This document shows, in pieces, positions 28,326 through 40,645 of a DNA stretch of 64,000 nt. Below the pieces are notes generated by a model. It was given only the letters and a program-made list of their open reading frames with translations. It did not search any database and was not told where the DNA came from. Origin of the DNA: Bradyrhizobium sp. 170 (lineage in GTDB: Bacteria > Pseudomonadota > Alphaproteobacteria > Rhizobiales > Xanthobacteraceae); assembly GCF_023101085.1 (NCBI RefSeq), contig NZ_CP064703.1:2170001-2234000 (forward strand). Reading direction: 5' to 3'. Positions within the stretch are counted from its first letter, which is position 1, and each line of letters starts with the position of its first letter. The translations under genes were made by a program, and so were the position numbers.

Positions 28326-28829
28326 TCAACGCCCTTCATCGGAGAGCGTAACCAGCACTGCGCCTCGCTCGAAGCTCTCGCCTTCGTTGAAGTGGATTCG
28401 GTCAATCACGCCGTCCCGTGAAGAGCGTATGATGGTTTCCAACTTCATGCTCTCGATTTTCATGAGCGCCGTGCCTGCGGAAACGGATTGACCAGGCGAA
28501 ACGCTGGTCGTCACGACGAGGCCCGGCATTGGCGCGCGGGTCAGAAGATGATCCGCCTCATTATTCGCGCAAGCGAGCGTTCTCAACGGGTCGCGGTAGT
28601 GCAAAATCCGCGTCCTGCCGCGGATATGCACGTGAATGACCTCGCCGTCGATGGCGAACCTGACCGGTTCGCTTTCGCCAGCGATGGTAAGGACGCCGCA
28701 ACCCTCGGCTTGCTGGGAGAGCGCGACTGGGGCAATCACTTTATTACACAAGCGAAGGCGATAGCCCCGTTGGCAGCGTGAAAGCGATAGCTGATAATCT
28801 ACGCCATCAACTTCAAAAGAGTGTTTCAC
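28326..28829 (-). CDS. Biotin carboxyl carrier protein of the acyl-CoA carboxylase
   Basis: 167 residues from GTG 28829, which follows the stop of the biotin carboxylase by one base and has GGAG 8 nt upstream. The C-terminal 75 residues form a biotinyl domain: RAPMPGLVVTTSVSPGQSV, then the biotin-accepting Lys in IESMKLE. The N-terminal part resembles the linker region found in fused alpha subunits. Here carrier and carboxylase are separate proteins, although methylcrotonyl- and propionyl-type enzymes usually fuse them. Its stop overlaps or abuts the carboxyltransferase start. A decayed piece of a sister gene lies at 4126-4330. Confidence 0.85.
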   Translation of the reverse strand: MKHSFEVDGVDYQLSLSRCQRGYRLRLCNKVIAPVALSQQAEGCGVLTIAGESEPVRFAIDGEVIHVHIRGRTRILHYRDPLRTLACANNEADHLLTRAPMPGLVVTTSVSPGQSVSAGTALMKIESMKLETIIRSSRDGVIDRIHFNEGESFERGAVLVTLSDEGR

Positions 28830-28830
28830 G

Positions 28831-30303
28831 TCAGTTTCTCCAGCTGCCCAGCGCGGCGTGAAGCTCGGGCACGGCATCTGCCGATTCGCGGACAGGTCTC
28901 GTCAGGAGGGCGGCTGTGGCGAGGAAGGCCGATAAGTCGGACGCAGCTTCGCCCGATGCGATGTGCGGATTTTCCTCAAGATATCCCGTATGGACGTGTC
29001 CGCTCAGAAAAGCCTCGTCGCGGAGGATACGTGTGAGAAAGTGTGCGTTTGTCTCGCAGCCGAGAAGCACCAGTTCACCGATCGCGCGATGGGCCTTCAG
29101 CGCAGCCTCATTGCGCGTCGGCGAATGCACGATGATCTTTGCGAGCATGGGATCGAACGCTGTCGTGATCTGCTGGCCTTGCACGACGCCACTGTCGATC
29201 CGTATGCCGTCGCCGTCCGGATACTCAAGAACAAGTACCTTGCCAGTCGTCGGAACATATCCGCGTTCCGGGGCTTCCGCATACAGTCTAGCCTCGATCG
29301 CGTGTCCTTTCGAGACAATATCGGACTGCGAAAATCCAAGTTCGCGGCCCGCGGCGACATAGATCTGTTGAGCAACAAGATCGATGCCGGTGATCATCTC
29401 GGTCACACTATGCTCAACTTGCAGACGCGTATTCATCTCAAGAAAATAGAACTCTCCGCCGCCGTAGATGAATTCGACAGTGCCTGCGTTCTGGTACTTG
29501 GCGGCACGCGCGATGCCCGCGGCAGCTTCGCAGACCCGCCTGCGCAACTCCGGCGACAGTGCGGGGGACGGCGCCTCCTCGATGACCTTCTGGAACCGGC
29601 GCTGCACCGAGCACTCTCGCTCGAAGAGATGGACCACGTTTCCGAAGGAGTCGCCGAGCAGCTGAACTTCGATGTGCCGCGGGTTTTCGACGTATCGTTC
29701 GACGTAAAGCCGGCCATCGCCGAAGTATCTCTGCGCCTCACTGCGCGCCTGCGCAATCGCATCCTCCAAGTTAGCGAGGTCGCGCACGATCCGCATGCCC
29801 TTGCCGCCACCTCCAGCCGATGGTTTCACCAGCAAAGGAACGCCAACAGTTCGCGCCCTGAATGTGAATGTCGCTGGATCATCTTCTTCGATCGAAGGTG
29901 CAACCGCAAAACCGTTCCGCTGAACGAAGTTGCGGGCCCTGATTTTGTCGCCCATCAGCTCGATGCTTTCCGGAGCTGGCCCGATGAAAGCAATGCCCGC
30001 CTTTGTGACGGCCCTGGCGAACTCAGCATTCTCGGAGAGAAATCCATAGCCCGGATGAAGAGCGTCGGCGCTCGCCTTGTGGGCAGCAGCAATGATTTGC
30101 GGGATATCGAGATAGGCGGCAATCGGCGTGCGACCGCTGATTGCAATCGCCGTGTCAGCCATGGCGACAGCCGGCGTCCCCGCATCCGCATCGTGGTAGA
30201 CAACTGCAGAGCGAAGCCCCAGCCCTCGCAAGGTCTTGATGATTCGTACGGCAATCTCGCCTCTGTTGGCGATCAGAATGGTTTGGAAAGGTAATTTACG
30301 CAT
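28831..30303 (-). CDS. Biotin carboxylase subunit
   Basis: 490 residues, normal for a stand-alone biotin carboxylase. Motifs are ILIANRGEIAVRII at the start, HPGYGFLSENAEFA, the ATP-grasp loop KPSAGGGGKGM at 160-170, the RHIEVQ block, and EMNTRLQVEHSVTEMITGID. It carboxylates biotin on the carrier protein with ATP and bicarbonate. It is first in the three-gene operon. About 170 bp of leader precede it, without a promoter I can name. Confidence 0.9.
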   Translation of the reverse strand: MRKLPFQTILIANRGEIAVRIIKTLRGLGLRSAVVYHDADAGTPAVAMADTAIAISGRTPIAAYLDIPQIIAAAHKASADALHPGYGFLSENAEFARAVTKAGIAFIGPAPESIELMGDKIRARNFVQRNGFAVAPSIEEDDPATFTFRARTVGVPLLVKPSAGGGGKGMRIVRDLANLEDAIAQARSEAQRYFGDGRLYVERYVENPRHIEVQLLGDSFGNVVHLFERECSVQRRFQKVIEEAPSPALSPELRRRVCEAAAGIARAAKYQNAGTVEFIYGGGEFYFLEMNTRLQVEHSVTEMITGIDLVAQQIYVAAGRELGFSQSDIVSKGHAIEARLYAEAPERGYVPTTGKVLVLEYPDGDGIRIDSGVVQGQQITTAFDPMLAKIIVHSPTRNEAALKAHRAIGELVLLGCETNAHFLTRILRDEAFLSGHVHTGYLEENPHIASGEAASDLSAFLATAALLTRPVRESADAVPELHAALGSWRN

Positions 30304-30482
30304 TCGCCTGTTCGTCCAAGCAAGTGCCCAGCGCCGAGAATTCCGTCATTCGCAAGCGGTTGGTGCAGCCTCAATTGCCCGCGCCCTTTCATCTGTCCCC
30401 ATTCGGCGTTACCCTCCTGGATTCAGCCCCAGGGGCTAGTCTCGAACGTGGGCAATCGAAGCCGCCGGGCTATGGCGCTGGC

Positions 30483-30791
30483 TCATTTCGAGCCTTCCTT
30501 TCCCTTGGCAGAGTCTCGAAACGATATCACGTAGCGACATTGGTCACTCAGGTTTACGAACTTGGCTCTGAGACAGGCAGTGATGGCTCCTGCATCAAGT
30601 ATGTGGCTGCTACAAAGGCGAAGCACGTCCGGTGTGCAAGCCTCTCGTTCCTCCGGCGTCGCCAGCCGATCTCGCGCACCCGCCTGTTCGGCGCATAGAC
30701 CCATTGTCGTCACAGCAGCAACAGCAAGTGTCGCTGCACAGCGGTGTACTTTGAAAAACCAAGACCGATACGTTCGCTGCTTTTGATTCAC
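30483..30791 (-). CDS. Small secreted Cys-rich protein, copy 2
   Basis: 102 residues from a GTG at 30791, in the same place as the ATG of copy 1 and preceded by GAAGAGGATATC. The signal peptide is AATLAVAAVTTMGLCAEQAGA. The mature domain has the four Cys of CTPDVLRLC, ACL and QCRYVI. About two thirds of its residues match copy 1 at 4546-4854. The role is unknown, and export to the periplasm or beyond is likely. It lies just upstream of the carboxylase operon in the same direction. Confidence 0.7.
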   Translation of the reverse strand: MNQKQRTYRSWFFKVHRCAATLAVAAVTTMGLCAEQAGARDRLATPEEREACTPDVLRLCSSHILDAGAITACLRAKFVNLSDQCRYVISFRDSAKGKEGSK

Positions 30792-31402
30792 GATATCCTC
30801 TTCAAGTCGATAAATCCTGCGGTATTGTTCTTTCTGCGCGAAGCGCAGCATGACCTGTCTACCGCGAAACAGGTCGGAACCATTCAAAGCATTGACGGCC
30901 GCGGAAGCGTACTCGCGTATCTGCACACCCATCGCAGCGGTGCTTCGGTCGCCTATTCGTAGATACCGTAATTTCCGAGCGCATCGAGGCGGCTAAACGG
31001 CCGATGAGCCAGAGCCGCCAACGCCGAGCGAAACAACGATTGCGACCCGGCTAGACGAAAGAAGTTACGATAGCGGTAAGATATACCTCGGGGGCAATTG
31101 TGGATTGAGCGACCTCCAACATGCTCCCGAAGCTGCATCTGGTTGAGGAGAGAGAACCAGGAGCGGTCTGTAACAGCCGGGGCTATCACCCACATGCTGC
31201 GCAGATCGGGCCAAATTCGCATCCTGTTCCGGGTGCAACGTGGCCAGTTTGCGATGCGGCCGATAGACCAGTTCGCTTTCGGGTAAGTGCTCGAGCATCG
31301 TGATTTTGCGACGTGAGCTCACGAGTGTGGGGCATTAGCAATTCTCATCACTTGGCGGGAAGCTTTGAGGTGGCCAGAGGCGGCGCCACCTGTTTTTTAA
31401 GA
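30792..31402. other. Long leader, no gene
   Basis: Matches the leader at 4855-5430 in patches. No frame is supported. Conservation of a 600-bp leader before both Cys-rich genes is notable. Confidence 0.5.
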
Positions 31403-31436
31403 TCGTACAATCTGACGCTACGTGCGATTCAAGCCC
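31403..31436 (-). promoter_or_regulatory. Recurrent palindromic promoter-like element, copy 7
   Basis: Reverse-strand CTTGAATCGCACGTAGCGTC then AGATTGTACGATC, close to the consensus. It points at the Cys-rich gene at 30791, 612 nt away. Confidence 0.65.
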
Positions 31437-32001
31437 TCGCCAGGACTGCTGGTGTGGATATACCTAAAATTCGCAGGCCCAAGAGCCATCTGGCGCGAAT
31501 AGAGTGAGAGGCCTTTCACGGCAAATCTCAGTTCCATTCCCATCTAGCCCGAGCGGAGCCGTGCACGTAAGCGACAGCTCCAGCACGGCTGATCCCTTTA
31601 AGCAGGCAAGTGGAGAGATCGAAACATTGAATAGGTTTGCGATCCTTGTCAGCGTAAACTGCGCGCGGCGGTAGCAGTTCGAAAGCGAAGAGCGTTTATT
31701 CCCGAGATGGCAGGCGCTTTAGATGTGCCGCCTTTACACGTTCGTCCTGGAAGAAACTCGACCTAGCGCGCCTTCGAAGGAGATCGTGGCGCCTATGGGT
31801 CGTATCTTGCTGGGTCCGGCTGCCACCGAGCTGTGTGAGGCATAAGCAAAGCAACTTTATCAACAGCTCAATACGTGTGCACCCGCTTCGGCTTTCTCAA
31901 GCGAATCGCGCCCCTTGCGAATTGTGCGGGGAGGGCGACTACGTAATGATACGGAGGGCTGGTGTCGCATTCTCTTCATGTACGAAGTGCATCTCATCTA
32001 C
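31437..32001. other. No gene recognised
   Basis: Non-coding in all frames as far as I can see. The first 60 bp share short blocks with 5466-5530. Confidence 0.45.
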
Positions 32002-32208
32002 ATGAAACCCAAAGATCCGTTCTACGATCCCAAATTCTGGCGAGGCCGTGCGGAAGCGACGCGGACCAAAGCGGTGTCGTTCGCTGAAGGCAAGTCCAGA
32101 GATAGGCTCCTTAAGATCGCCGAGGAATATGAGAAGCTAGCCCGACGCGCAGAGGAGTGGCCGACGCTCAAAAAAGATGGCGACGCCGAGCCTGATCGCA
32201 GCTCCTGA
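32002..32208 (+). CDS. Small helical hypothetical protein, copy 2
   Basis: 68 residues from MKPKDPFYDPKFWRGRAEAT, then RDRLLKIAEEYEKLARRAEE and an acidic tail. It is a paralogue of 5852-6055, and similarity starts at this Met. It is charged, helical and has no signal peptide. Function unknown. A frame starting at 31915 exists but is not conserved in the sister copy. Confidence 0.65.
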   Translation: MKPKDPFYDPKFWRGRAEATRTKAVSFAEGKSRDRLLKIAEEYEKLARRAEEWPTLKKDGDAEPDRSS

Positions 32209-32543
32209 TGCTTGGCCGGCTTTTTGATAAAATGCTGAGTAGCTCTCTCGGAGCGGCTAGGTTGGTTCCTTTGCTCGATGCGTCACACGGATGCGGGCCG
32301 ATTTGGATTACTCGGCCGTTAGCCGTTCGGTCATCGTGATCAACCTCACGATCAAACAAGCGATGCCTAACGTTAGCACCCTGGTTCTTTATCTCGCAGA
32401 TCCGGTACCATCCAGAACCTTGGTCGCTATCTCTGGAGGAGGCTGATTGCGACGTGTCAGCCAACCATGGAGTTATCCGCGGCTGCTGATCTATTGCACG
32501 AACCTGGGTGTCACACGCTCTGATGCAAGCGAAAAGCCATCCG
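32209..32543. other. No gene recognised
   Basis: No supported frame in about 335 bp before the transporter pseudogene. Confidence 0.45.
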
Positions 32544-33434
32544 ATGAACCAGCCTAGCCTTTTCGTACCGCTTCTTTGCGGAACCCTTGCGATGGCTAGT
32601 TGGAGTATCGGCAACGTCCTGTCCAAGGCCGCGCCCTCTGCTGTATCGAGCCGCTCTCGCTACTAACAGGGCAGTTGGCTGTGAGTGCCGCAAGCCTGAC
32701 CGTACTATCCATCTGGTCAGGCGCGCCGCCACGCTTGAGCGATTGGCGTGCTGGCCTTCCGGGCCTCCTGCAGCCGGCGCTTGCGTCTGGTTTGTCGATC
32801 TTCGGCCTGACGATGCTACCGGCTTCTGTGGAAGCGATCCTGTTCGCAGTTGAAACGCCAATGATCATACTCCTCGCGTGGCTGATCCTTGGCGAGACCC
32901 CCAACCGGGGCGTCGGCTTGCTCTGCTTGTTGGCCTTTGCCGGAGTTGGTTTGCTGAGCTGGACACTCTGAACCCGATCCCTACGCAACGCGCGGACTGG
33001 GAGTCGGCGTCGTCCTCGGCGGTGTTCTATTTGCTTCACTCTACAGCGTCACAGTCCGTTTGATGTCGCGTCGGATCGATGCGCTGCGGCTTACGACAGC
33101 AAGCCAAATCGTCGCGTTCGCAGCAGTGGGATGTGTATGGATTGGTGTTCGTCCATTGCCGACGCTCACGCCAACTATCACTGATGTTATTTTGGTGGTC
33201 GCATCCGGATTGCTGCTCATGTCAATTCCATTTCTTCTCTACGGCCTTGCGCTGGAGCGCATGAGCGCGACCGCGGCCGCGCTGTTGCTGCCGCTAGTTC
33301 CGATGTTTACGTCCATCTTCGCATCTGTTTTCCTTCAGGAAACCCTGACTGCAAGACAGTGGCTAGGGGCTGCCACTGTTCTCGTGTCGGCGCTTGGAAT
33401 GCCCTTGGCCCTGCGTTCCAAACCGCACGATTGA
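32544..33434 (+). pseudogene. EamA/DMT-family transporter, frameshifted
   Basis: Three coding pieces in different frames make one drug/metabolite transporter: MNQPSLFVPLLCGTLAMASW...NVLSKAAPSA, then IEPLSLLTGQLAVSA...FAVETPMIILLAWLILGETP, then VRLMSRRIDALRLTTASQIV...PMFTSIFASVFLQETLTARQ. Together they give two EamA repeats of four or five spans each, the second ending in the typical LxExLTxxQWxGAxxVxxG. At least two frameshifts (near 32640 and 32975) destroy it. The substrate is unknown. Confidence 0.8.
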
Positions 33435-33744
33435 CCTGGATCAATTTGGCGCAGGACACGTCGTCTCGCCCGCGGCCCAACCAATCAAAAATGCCGCGGC
33501 TTCCTCGGCCGCGGCCAAGTTACGGGTGGACAGTTCCTTTTTCAGATGTCTGGGGCAGGAGATCGAAATTTCTACCCATTTCACCCTCTTTGCGGGCGGC
33601 CCGCTCGATCCTCGGCGACCAGATTCATTTGGACCGTCGGCACATAATCCACCCGGAAGATGGCTCCTCGTTTCTCGTCCGGCCCAGATGACGCGACAGA
33701 AGCAGGATCAGATCGTCCCGCCTTGTATCTGCGCGCATCGCACG
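33435..33744. other. No gene recognised
   Basis: Between the transporter relic and the 3' end of the DUF885 gene. Nothing supported. Confidence 0.45.
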
Positions 33745-34085
33745 CTAGCCGCGAGAAGTTGCGCCGGGGCCTTTGCTTGCAATCCAGCGATCAACGAGCT
33801 CGCTGAGGAGTCCAAAGGGAAGTGCACCGCTGCCGAGGACGACATCGTGGAACTCGCGCGTGTCGAACGCCCGGCCCAGCTGAGAACTTGCCTTGCTCCT
33901 CAAGGCGAGCAATTGCTGCATGCCCACCTTGTACGCAGTAGCCTGACCCGGGATGACGACATAGCGTTCCACCTCACTTATGATTTCGGACAAGGGGTTC
34001 GGCGTTACCTTGCGTAGGTAGTCGATCGCTTGTTGGCGCGTCCAGCGACTAGTGTGGATGCCGGTATCCACCACAAGCCGCGCGG
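33745..34085 (-). pseudogene. DUF885 protein, C-terminal piece cut off by IS21
   Basis: Reads ARLVVDTGIHTSRWTRQQAI then DYLRKVTPNPLSEIISEVER and YVVIPGQATAYKVGMQQLL, the standard C-terminus of DUF885 proteins (helical, metallopeptidase-like). The upstream part of the same gene resumes beyond the IS at 36751. Removing the IS and one copy of its target duplication restores ELWRAARLVVDTG in frame. Confidence 0.9.
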
Positions 34086-34091
34086 CGCGCC
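34086..34091. repeat. IS21 target-site duplication, left copy
   Basis: CGCGCC directly left of the IS, repeated at 36745-36750. A 5-bp reading (CGCGC) is also possible. Confidence 0.7.
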
Positions 34092-34158
34092 TGCCGCGCG
34101 ACAATCAGGGTGACAAGGGAGCGTCAATCAGGATGAGAGAGCTTCGCCGGGCTCGTGA

Positions 34159-36614
<2,456 letters not shown>

Positions 36615-36744
36615 CGCTCCGCGACAATCAGAGTTCAACAAAACTCTTGCGCGCGACAATCATCGCGGCGATCATCACCTCGCCGCGACACCGACTCGCC
36701 ATCCTGATTGTCGCCAGCTTCCCATCCAGATTGTCGCGCTATAA

Positions 36745-36750
36745 CGCGCC
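36745..36750. repeat. IS21 target-site duplication, right copy
   Basis: CGCGCC, matching 34086-34091. Confidence 0.7.
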
Positions 36751-38187
36751 ACAGCTCCGCCGCGAGCCGTCCGAAATCGGACATCGGATCGCGATACGCA
36801 CCCATGTCCTTGGCAAGCGATTCAGCATATAGCGCCCATCCTTCCGAATAGGCGGTGTACGAGGCGAACTTCTGGAAGGCGGGAACTCCCGTTAGTTCTC
36901 TCGCAATCGCATTCTGCATGTGATGACCCGGCACGCCCTCGTGGTACGCGAGAGCTTCGAGCTGGAACGTCTTCAGGATTTCCATTCTGGACAGGTTGAC
37001 GTAATAGACACCGGGCCGGCTTCCGTCAGCCGGCGGGCGCTGATAGAAGGCGAGGGCCCCAGAGTTCTCACGGAAGGCCTCGACGCGCCTGACAACCAAA
37101 GGAGCTTTGGGAAGCCTGCCAAAAGAATTGCCGAGCTTGCGGTACATCGCATCCAAAATGCGGGATGTTTCGCGGAGGTAGGTGCTCCGTCCCTCCTCGG
37201 TATCGGGATAGACAAACTTGGGGTTTGTCTTGATGTGCTCGAAAAAAGCGGCGAGTTCGCCGCCAAAGCCAAGCGAGTTCTTTATCTTTTCCATCTCTCC
37301 GTGGATCCGGGCGATCTCCTCCAGCCCGTACTCGTGGATTTGTGCGGCCGACAGCTCCGTCGTGGTTATGTGCCTGAGCGCCTGCGCGTAGAACTCAAGT
37401 CCGTTGGGGTGCTTCCAGGCGCCGTCGTCCGTGCTGGACGAGGCTTCGAGCCGGCCCGCCGCCGCAATCAAATCGACGTAAGCCGGCTGGACGAACCTGA
37501 TCATCGCTTGGATGGCTGCTTCAATAAGCTTGGGCTTCTTCGCGTAAGATATTGGCAGCGCCTCGAGCTTGGTGCGGAAGTCCGCAAGCCACGTCGAGTC
37601 CTTTCCTGAAGCATGAAAGGGCACGCCGCTCAGAAGATTGCGACAATCCCGGATGACCTTTCATAAACAAATCTGGGAGCGAAAATCCCCTTGCGAGAAC
37701 GCAGCTCGACACCGTCGATGAGTTGTGCGACCAACCTGCGGACGCCCTCGAGGCGAGAGATGTAGGCCTCCGCATCCTCGACAGCGTCGATAGGATGATG
37801 GTTGAGCAGGAAGGCCGGAATGGACGATTGCCAGCCACCCATTTGGTTTAGCGGGTAGTTGTAATGCCGGAACTTGTCCGCTTCTAGCGCTGTCACGCAG
37901 TTACTCTCGAATAGCCGATAGCTGAGCTTGGCCGCGTCCGGCAACGTCTGCGGATCGAAGTCCGCGCGCAGTCGATCAAGGTCCTGCCGAATCTCGCGAA
38001 CCGCTTGGTCCCGTGCTGGTTCGTCGATCTCGTCCCATAGATGCTGGCGATCTTTGCGCCCCAGCAAGGCGGCCTCTCTCATCGGGCTCAGTCGGATTTG
38101 CCGTTCGAAGGCCTGTTCGAAGAAAACACCGAGCGCCTCGGTTTGCGGTGCGGCCGTAACCGACTGAGGCATGGTAGGCTTGTTCAT
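36751..38187 (-). pseudogene. DUF885 protein, N-terminal and central part (frameshift plus IS21 insertion)
   Basis: From ATG 38187 (MNKPTMPQSVT) through ESNCVTALEADKFRHYNYPL, HHPIDAVEDAEAYISRLEGV and FAPRFVYE. There a 1-base change near 37667 shifts the frame. The natural continuation VIRDCRNLLSGVPFH carries on in the next frame to EALAYHEGVPGHHMQNAIAR (the HExxPGHH metal motif) and EGWALYAESLAKDMG, ending ELWR at the IS. The family is a poorly characterised zinc-peptidase-like group. No signal peptide is apparent from this Met. Two independent lesions show it was dead before or soon after the IS arrived. Confidence 0.85.
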
Positions 38188-39191
38188 GGTGTTCAAGGTC
38201 CTCGATTGAAAACTGCGGCGAGTCCGCTCCTGAAGATCACCGCACTGCTGTTGTGAGGATGCCGCGAACGAAGCAAGCGGCGTGCCGAATTGAATTGCAG
38301 GTTTTTGACGGCACTTCGTAAGTGTGTGTAGCGTCAAGTTGCTGACATTGGTTCCAAGGCTGACAATCGCCGCTGCTAGTTGTCCGGCAGGACGTTGCGC
38401 AGCGGGAAACCGTTTTTTCGAAAAACTTTCCCATGGCGTACTCGATGTGCGCCTTTGCAGGAGTCGGAGACGAGCACCGACGCAAGGCATGAATGCTGTG
38501 CATCACTCTTTGAGGACGCGCGCAGAAGGTTGGTCTTGAAATCACGCCGACGCTGATTCGCGCGTTGTCGTCGTTGCGGCCTGGCGACGGGGAGGCGCCC
38601 GGGAGGGTACGCGGGAACCCCCGATTCGCCCAGATTTGACGGCGGGTTGCGCTTTGCTCATAGAAAATAGGGCTTTCCCCGCCCATAAACGAACTTGCAG
38701 GGGCTACATGGTCGCACCGGCGAATAAGCCGGCTATAGAAACATGGCCCTTTTAAGCGAGTACGGCCGCACGAAACGGAATTCGCGCCGGCATTCGGCCG
38801 AGCAAATCGCCCAGATAGCCGCATCTATCCGGCAATGGGCGGGACGATGCCGATCCTAGCCGCCGAGCGATCACGCTCGGCGCGGTCAAAGCCAAGATGC
38901 AGGAGATTTCATTAGCGAACTGCGGTCGATGAAATGTCGCCGCATGTTGGAGAGAACACTAGCGGCCGCAGTTCCGCAATCGATGGCGAACGGGGGCAGC
39001 GACTTCCTCCATCTTGTTCTAGGAGGCGCATCTCACCTTCGAGGGTAAGTCCGTTGCTGAAATCGCCATAGCCCTCGGTGCGCTGGAGCGCCTTCTCGAC
39101 TTCCGCTACGGCTCGCGAGAGGGTTCGGCCTGCTCGGAATTCTCATGGTAAGGAGACGACGAGAATGACCCCGCTCGCGGTCGCGGATCAG
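38188..39191. other. No gene recognised
   Basis: Only short frames without domains. GCGTCAAG at 38331-38338 faintly recalls the promoter-like element, but the rest of that element is absent. Confidence 0.45.
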
Positions 39192-39803
39192 CTATGGTCG
39201 GCATTTGGCGCCGGCCAAGTCGGTCAAGTTGATGCGATCATATTCGCGCCAGACATTCGCGAGCCAGTGCCGAACATAGCCGCGCAGCACGAAGGAGTGG
39301 TTCGCGGCATCCTCGTTCCGACCCTTATTGGCTACAAAGTTCACGAACGGGACGGAAGCAACTTCGACCTGCTCATAGGCCATCTCGTTGAGCTTCGGGA
39401 TCGTCAGCTCGGTCGCGTTCTTGATTCGGTGGAAGTAGGAGTTGTAGGTCGACTGGTCCCACTGGAAGAATTGAGTGTCGTTGATGAAGTTCTTCACCAG
39501 AAAATACTTTGCACCAGTCATGAAACCGGCGGTCTCAGCGATCTCATCCAGAGAAGCGATGGAGGATCCCAAGATATGGAATACGGCAAAGGTGATCTGG
39601 CCGGACCTCGCGGCATCCAAAAAACCGATGTCGCGCAAGGATGCCAGCGCCGGGGACAGCAAGCCTTCGCGGGCGTCGATCACGGTGACGGATAGCCCTG
39701 AGTTCAGTGTGTCGAAGATCTTCATCTGATCCGCAGTCGTGGTCATGTCGACGATCTCGGTGATCTCGGGGTGGAAGCGCTTCAACGTTCCTCGCGGGGA
39801 CTC
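39192..39803 (-). pseudogene. ParA-like ATPase, C-terminal part (rearranged)
   Basis: Nearly identical to residues 44-245 of the intact ParA-like protein at 12414-13163: SPRGTLKRFHPEITEIVDMT, then FHILGSSIASLDEIAE and FFQWDQSTYNSYFHRIKNAT. The Walker A part is missing. Similarity starts at GAGTCC, exactly the codon where the opposite-strand N-terminal fragment at 40402-40530 ends. An ORF runs in from unrelated DNA to the right, but any product would lack the nucleotide-binding loop. Confidence 0.9.
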
Positions 39804-40011
39804 CCCAGGCCACATTGCGACTTTGCTCGCCTTCAGTGTCATTTCAATAACCGCTGAGAGCGCTTCCCCTCCTGGCACAAGCTATACCTGAATAATCGGT
39901 CATCATCCGCAAGCGAGAAGCTCGACTTCGCAAGCCATGCCGATCAAACTTGATTTTTTCACTTGAGGCATAGATGCCTGCGTGGTTAGCCTTGGTCATC
40001 GTTCTTCCAAG

Positions 40012-40043
40012 CCTACAACCTGACGCTACGTGAGATTCAAGCT
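40012..40043 (-). promoter_or_regulatory. Recurrent palindromic promoter-like element, copy 8
   Basis: Reverse-strand GCTTGAATCTCACGTAGCGT then CAGGTTGTAGGC. Its position about 360 nt upstream of the ParA N-terminal fragment mirrors copy 4 upstream of the intact ParA gene. Confidence 0.65.
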
Positions 40044-40077
40044 GTTTGATGCTCATCTATATAACGGCGATGTACTT

Positions 40078-40146
40078 CTGATGGTGGTCGCGGTGATCAT
40101 CTGATGGTGGTCGCGGTGATCATCTGATGGTGGTCGCGGTGATCAT
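40078..40146 (+). repeat. Tandem repeat, three perfect 23-bp units
   Basis: The unit starts CTGATGGTGGTCGCGGTGAT and ends CAT, present three times without a mismatch. The intact ParA leader has only one related copy (near 13405-13435). TGATCA at each unit end could bind protein. Confidence 0.9.
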
Positions 40147-40401
40147 CGCCGCAGTCGGCTTTTTTCCGAGAACGGCTGGTTCGCATGCTCACAAACCTGA
40201 CGTGGAACACCGCTCACAGCAACTAGTCGTTCGTATCCCAACGTCACTGATGGCCTCGCACTAAGAAACTCTACACCAATCGCGTTGGTGAGGCGTCAAA
40301 TATTCCACTATCCCTTCTTTCTGCCATGTTCGCATCCAAAGCAGAGATTAGCTGATTGCACACGTCGCGGTCGGCGGTAGCGAGTGCTTTAGGGGGATTC
40401 C

Positions 40402-40530
40402 ATGACAAAGCCGGTTGTGATTGTGGTAGGTGCGGACAAGGGTGGGGTTGGCAAGACGACCGTATCCCGAACGCTTCTGGACTATTTCAGTACCAATAAC
40501 GTGCAGACACGCGCATTCGATACGGAGTTG
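40402..40530 (+). pseudogene. ParA-like ATPase, N-terminal part (rearranged)
   Basis: Reads MTKPVVIVVGADKGGVGKTT then VSRTLLDYFSTNNVQTRAFD-TE, after which similarity to the intact gene stops at GGAGT. The missing remainder lies on the opposite strand at 39192-39803. Walker A is intact, but the protein would end in unrelated residues. Confidence 0.9.
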
Positions 40531-40645
40531 TCTTCTGGGTTTTGCCAAAACAAATCCGGGACGCCCAGTGTCCCTTTCCGGCAGTCTTGCTGCCCGCACG
40601 AATGTCAAGAAGTCAGGTGCTTACAATGTCACAGCGGTGGCCTAG

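Larger units (their letters stand above)
39818..40401. other. Relic of the ParA upstream region
   Basis: The part near 40300-40401 matches the leader of the intact ParA gene (CTTCTTTCTGCCA then CATCCAAAG, against 13225-13260 on the other strand). The region also carries the promoter-like element and a tandem repeat listed separately. No gene. Confidence 0.6.

Noticed and set aside
28963..30294. 443-aa plus-strand frame
   Set aside because: Antisense shadow of the biotin carboxylase gene.
40078..40146. CRISPR array
   Set aside because: The three 23-bp units are directly adjacent with no spacers, and no cas genes are present.
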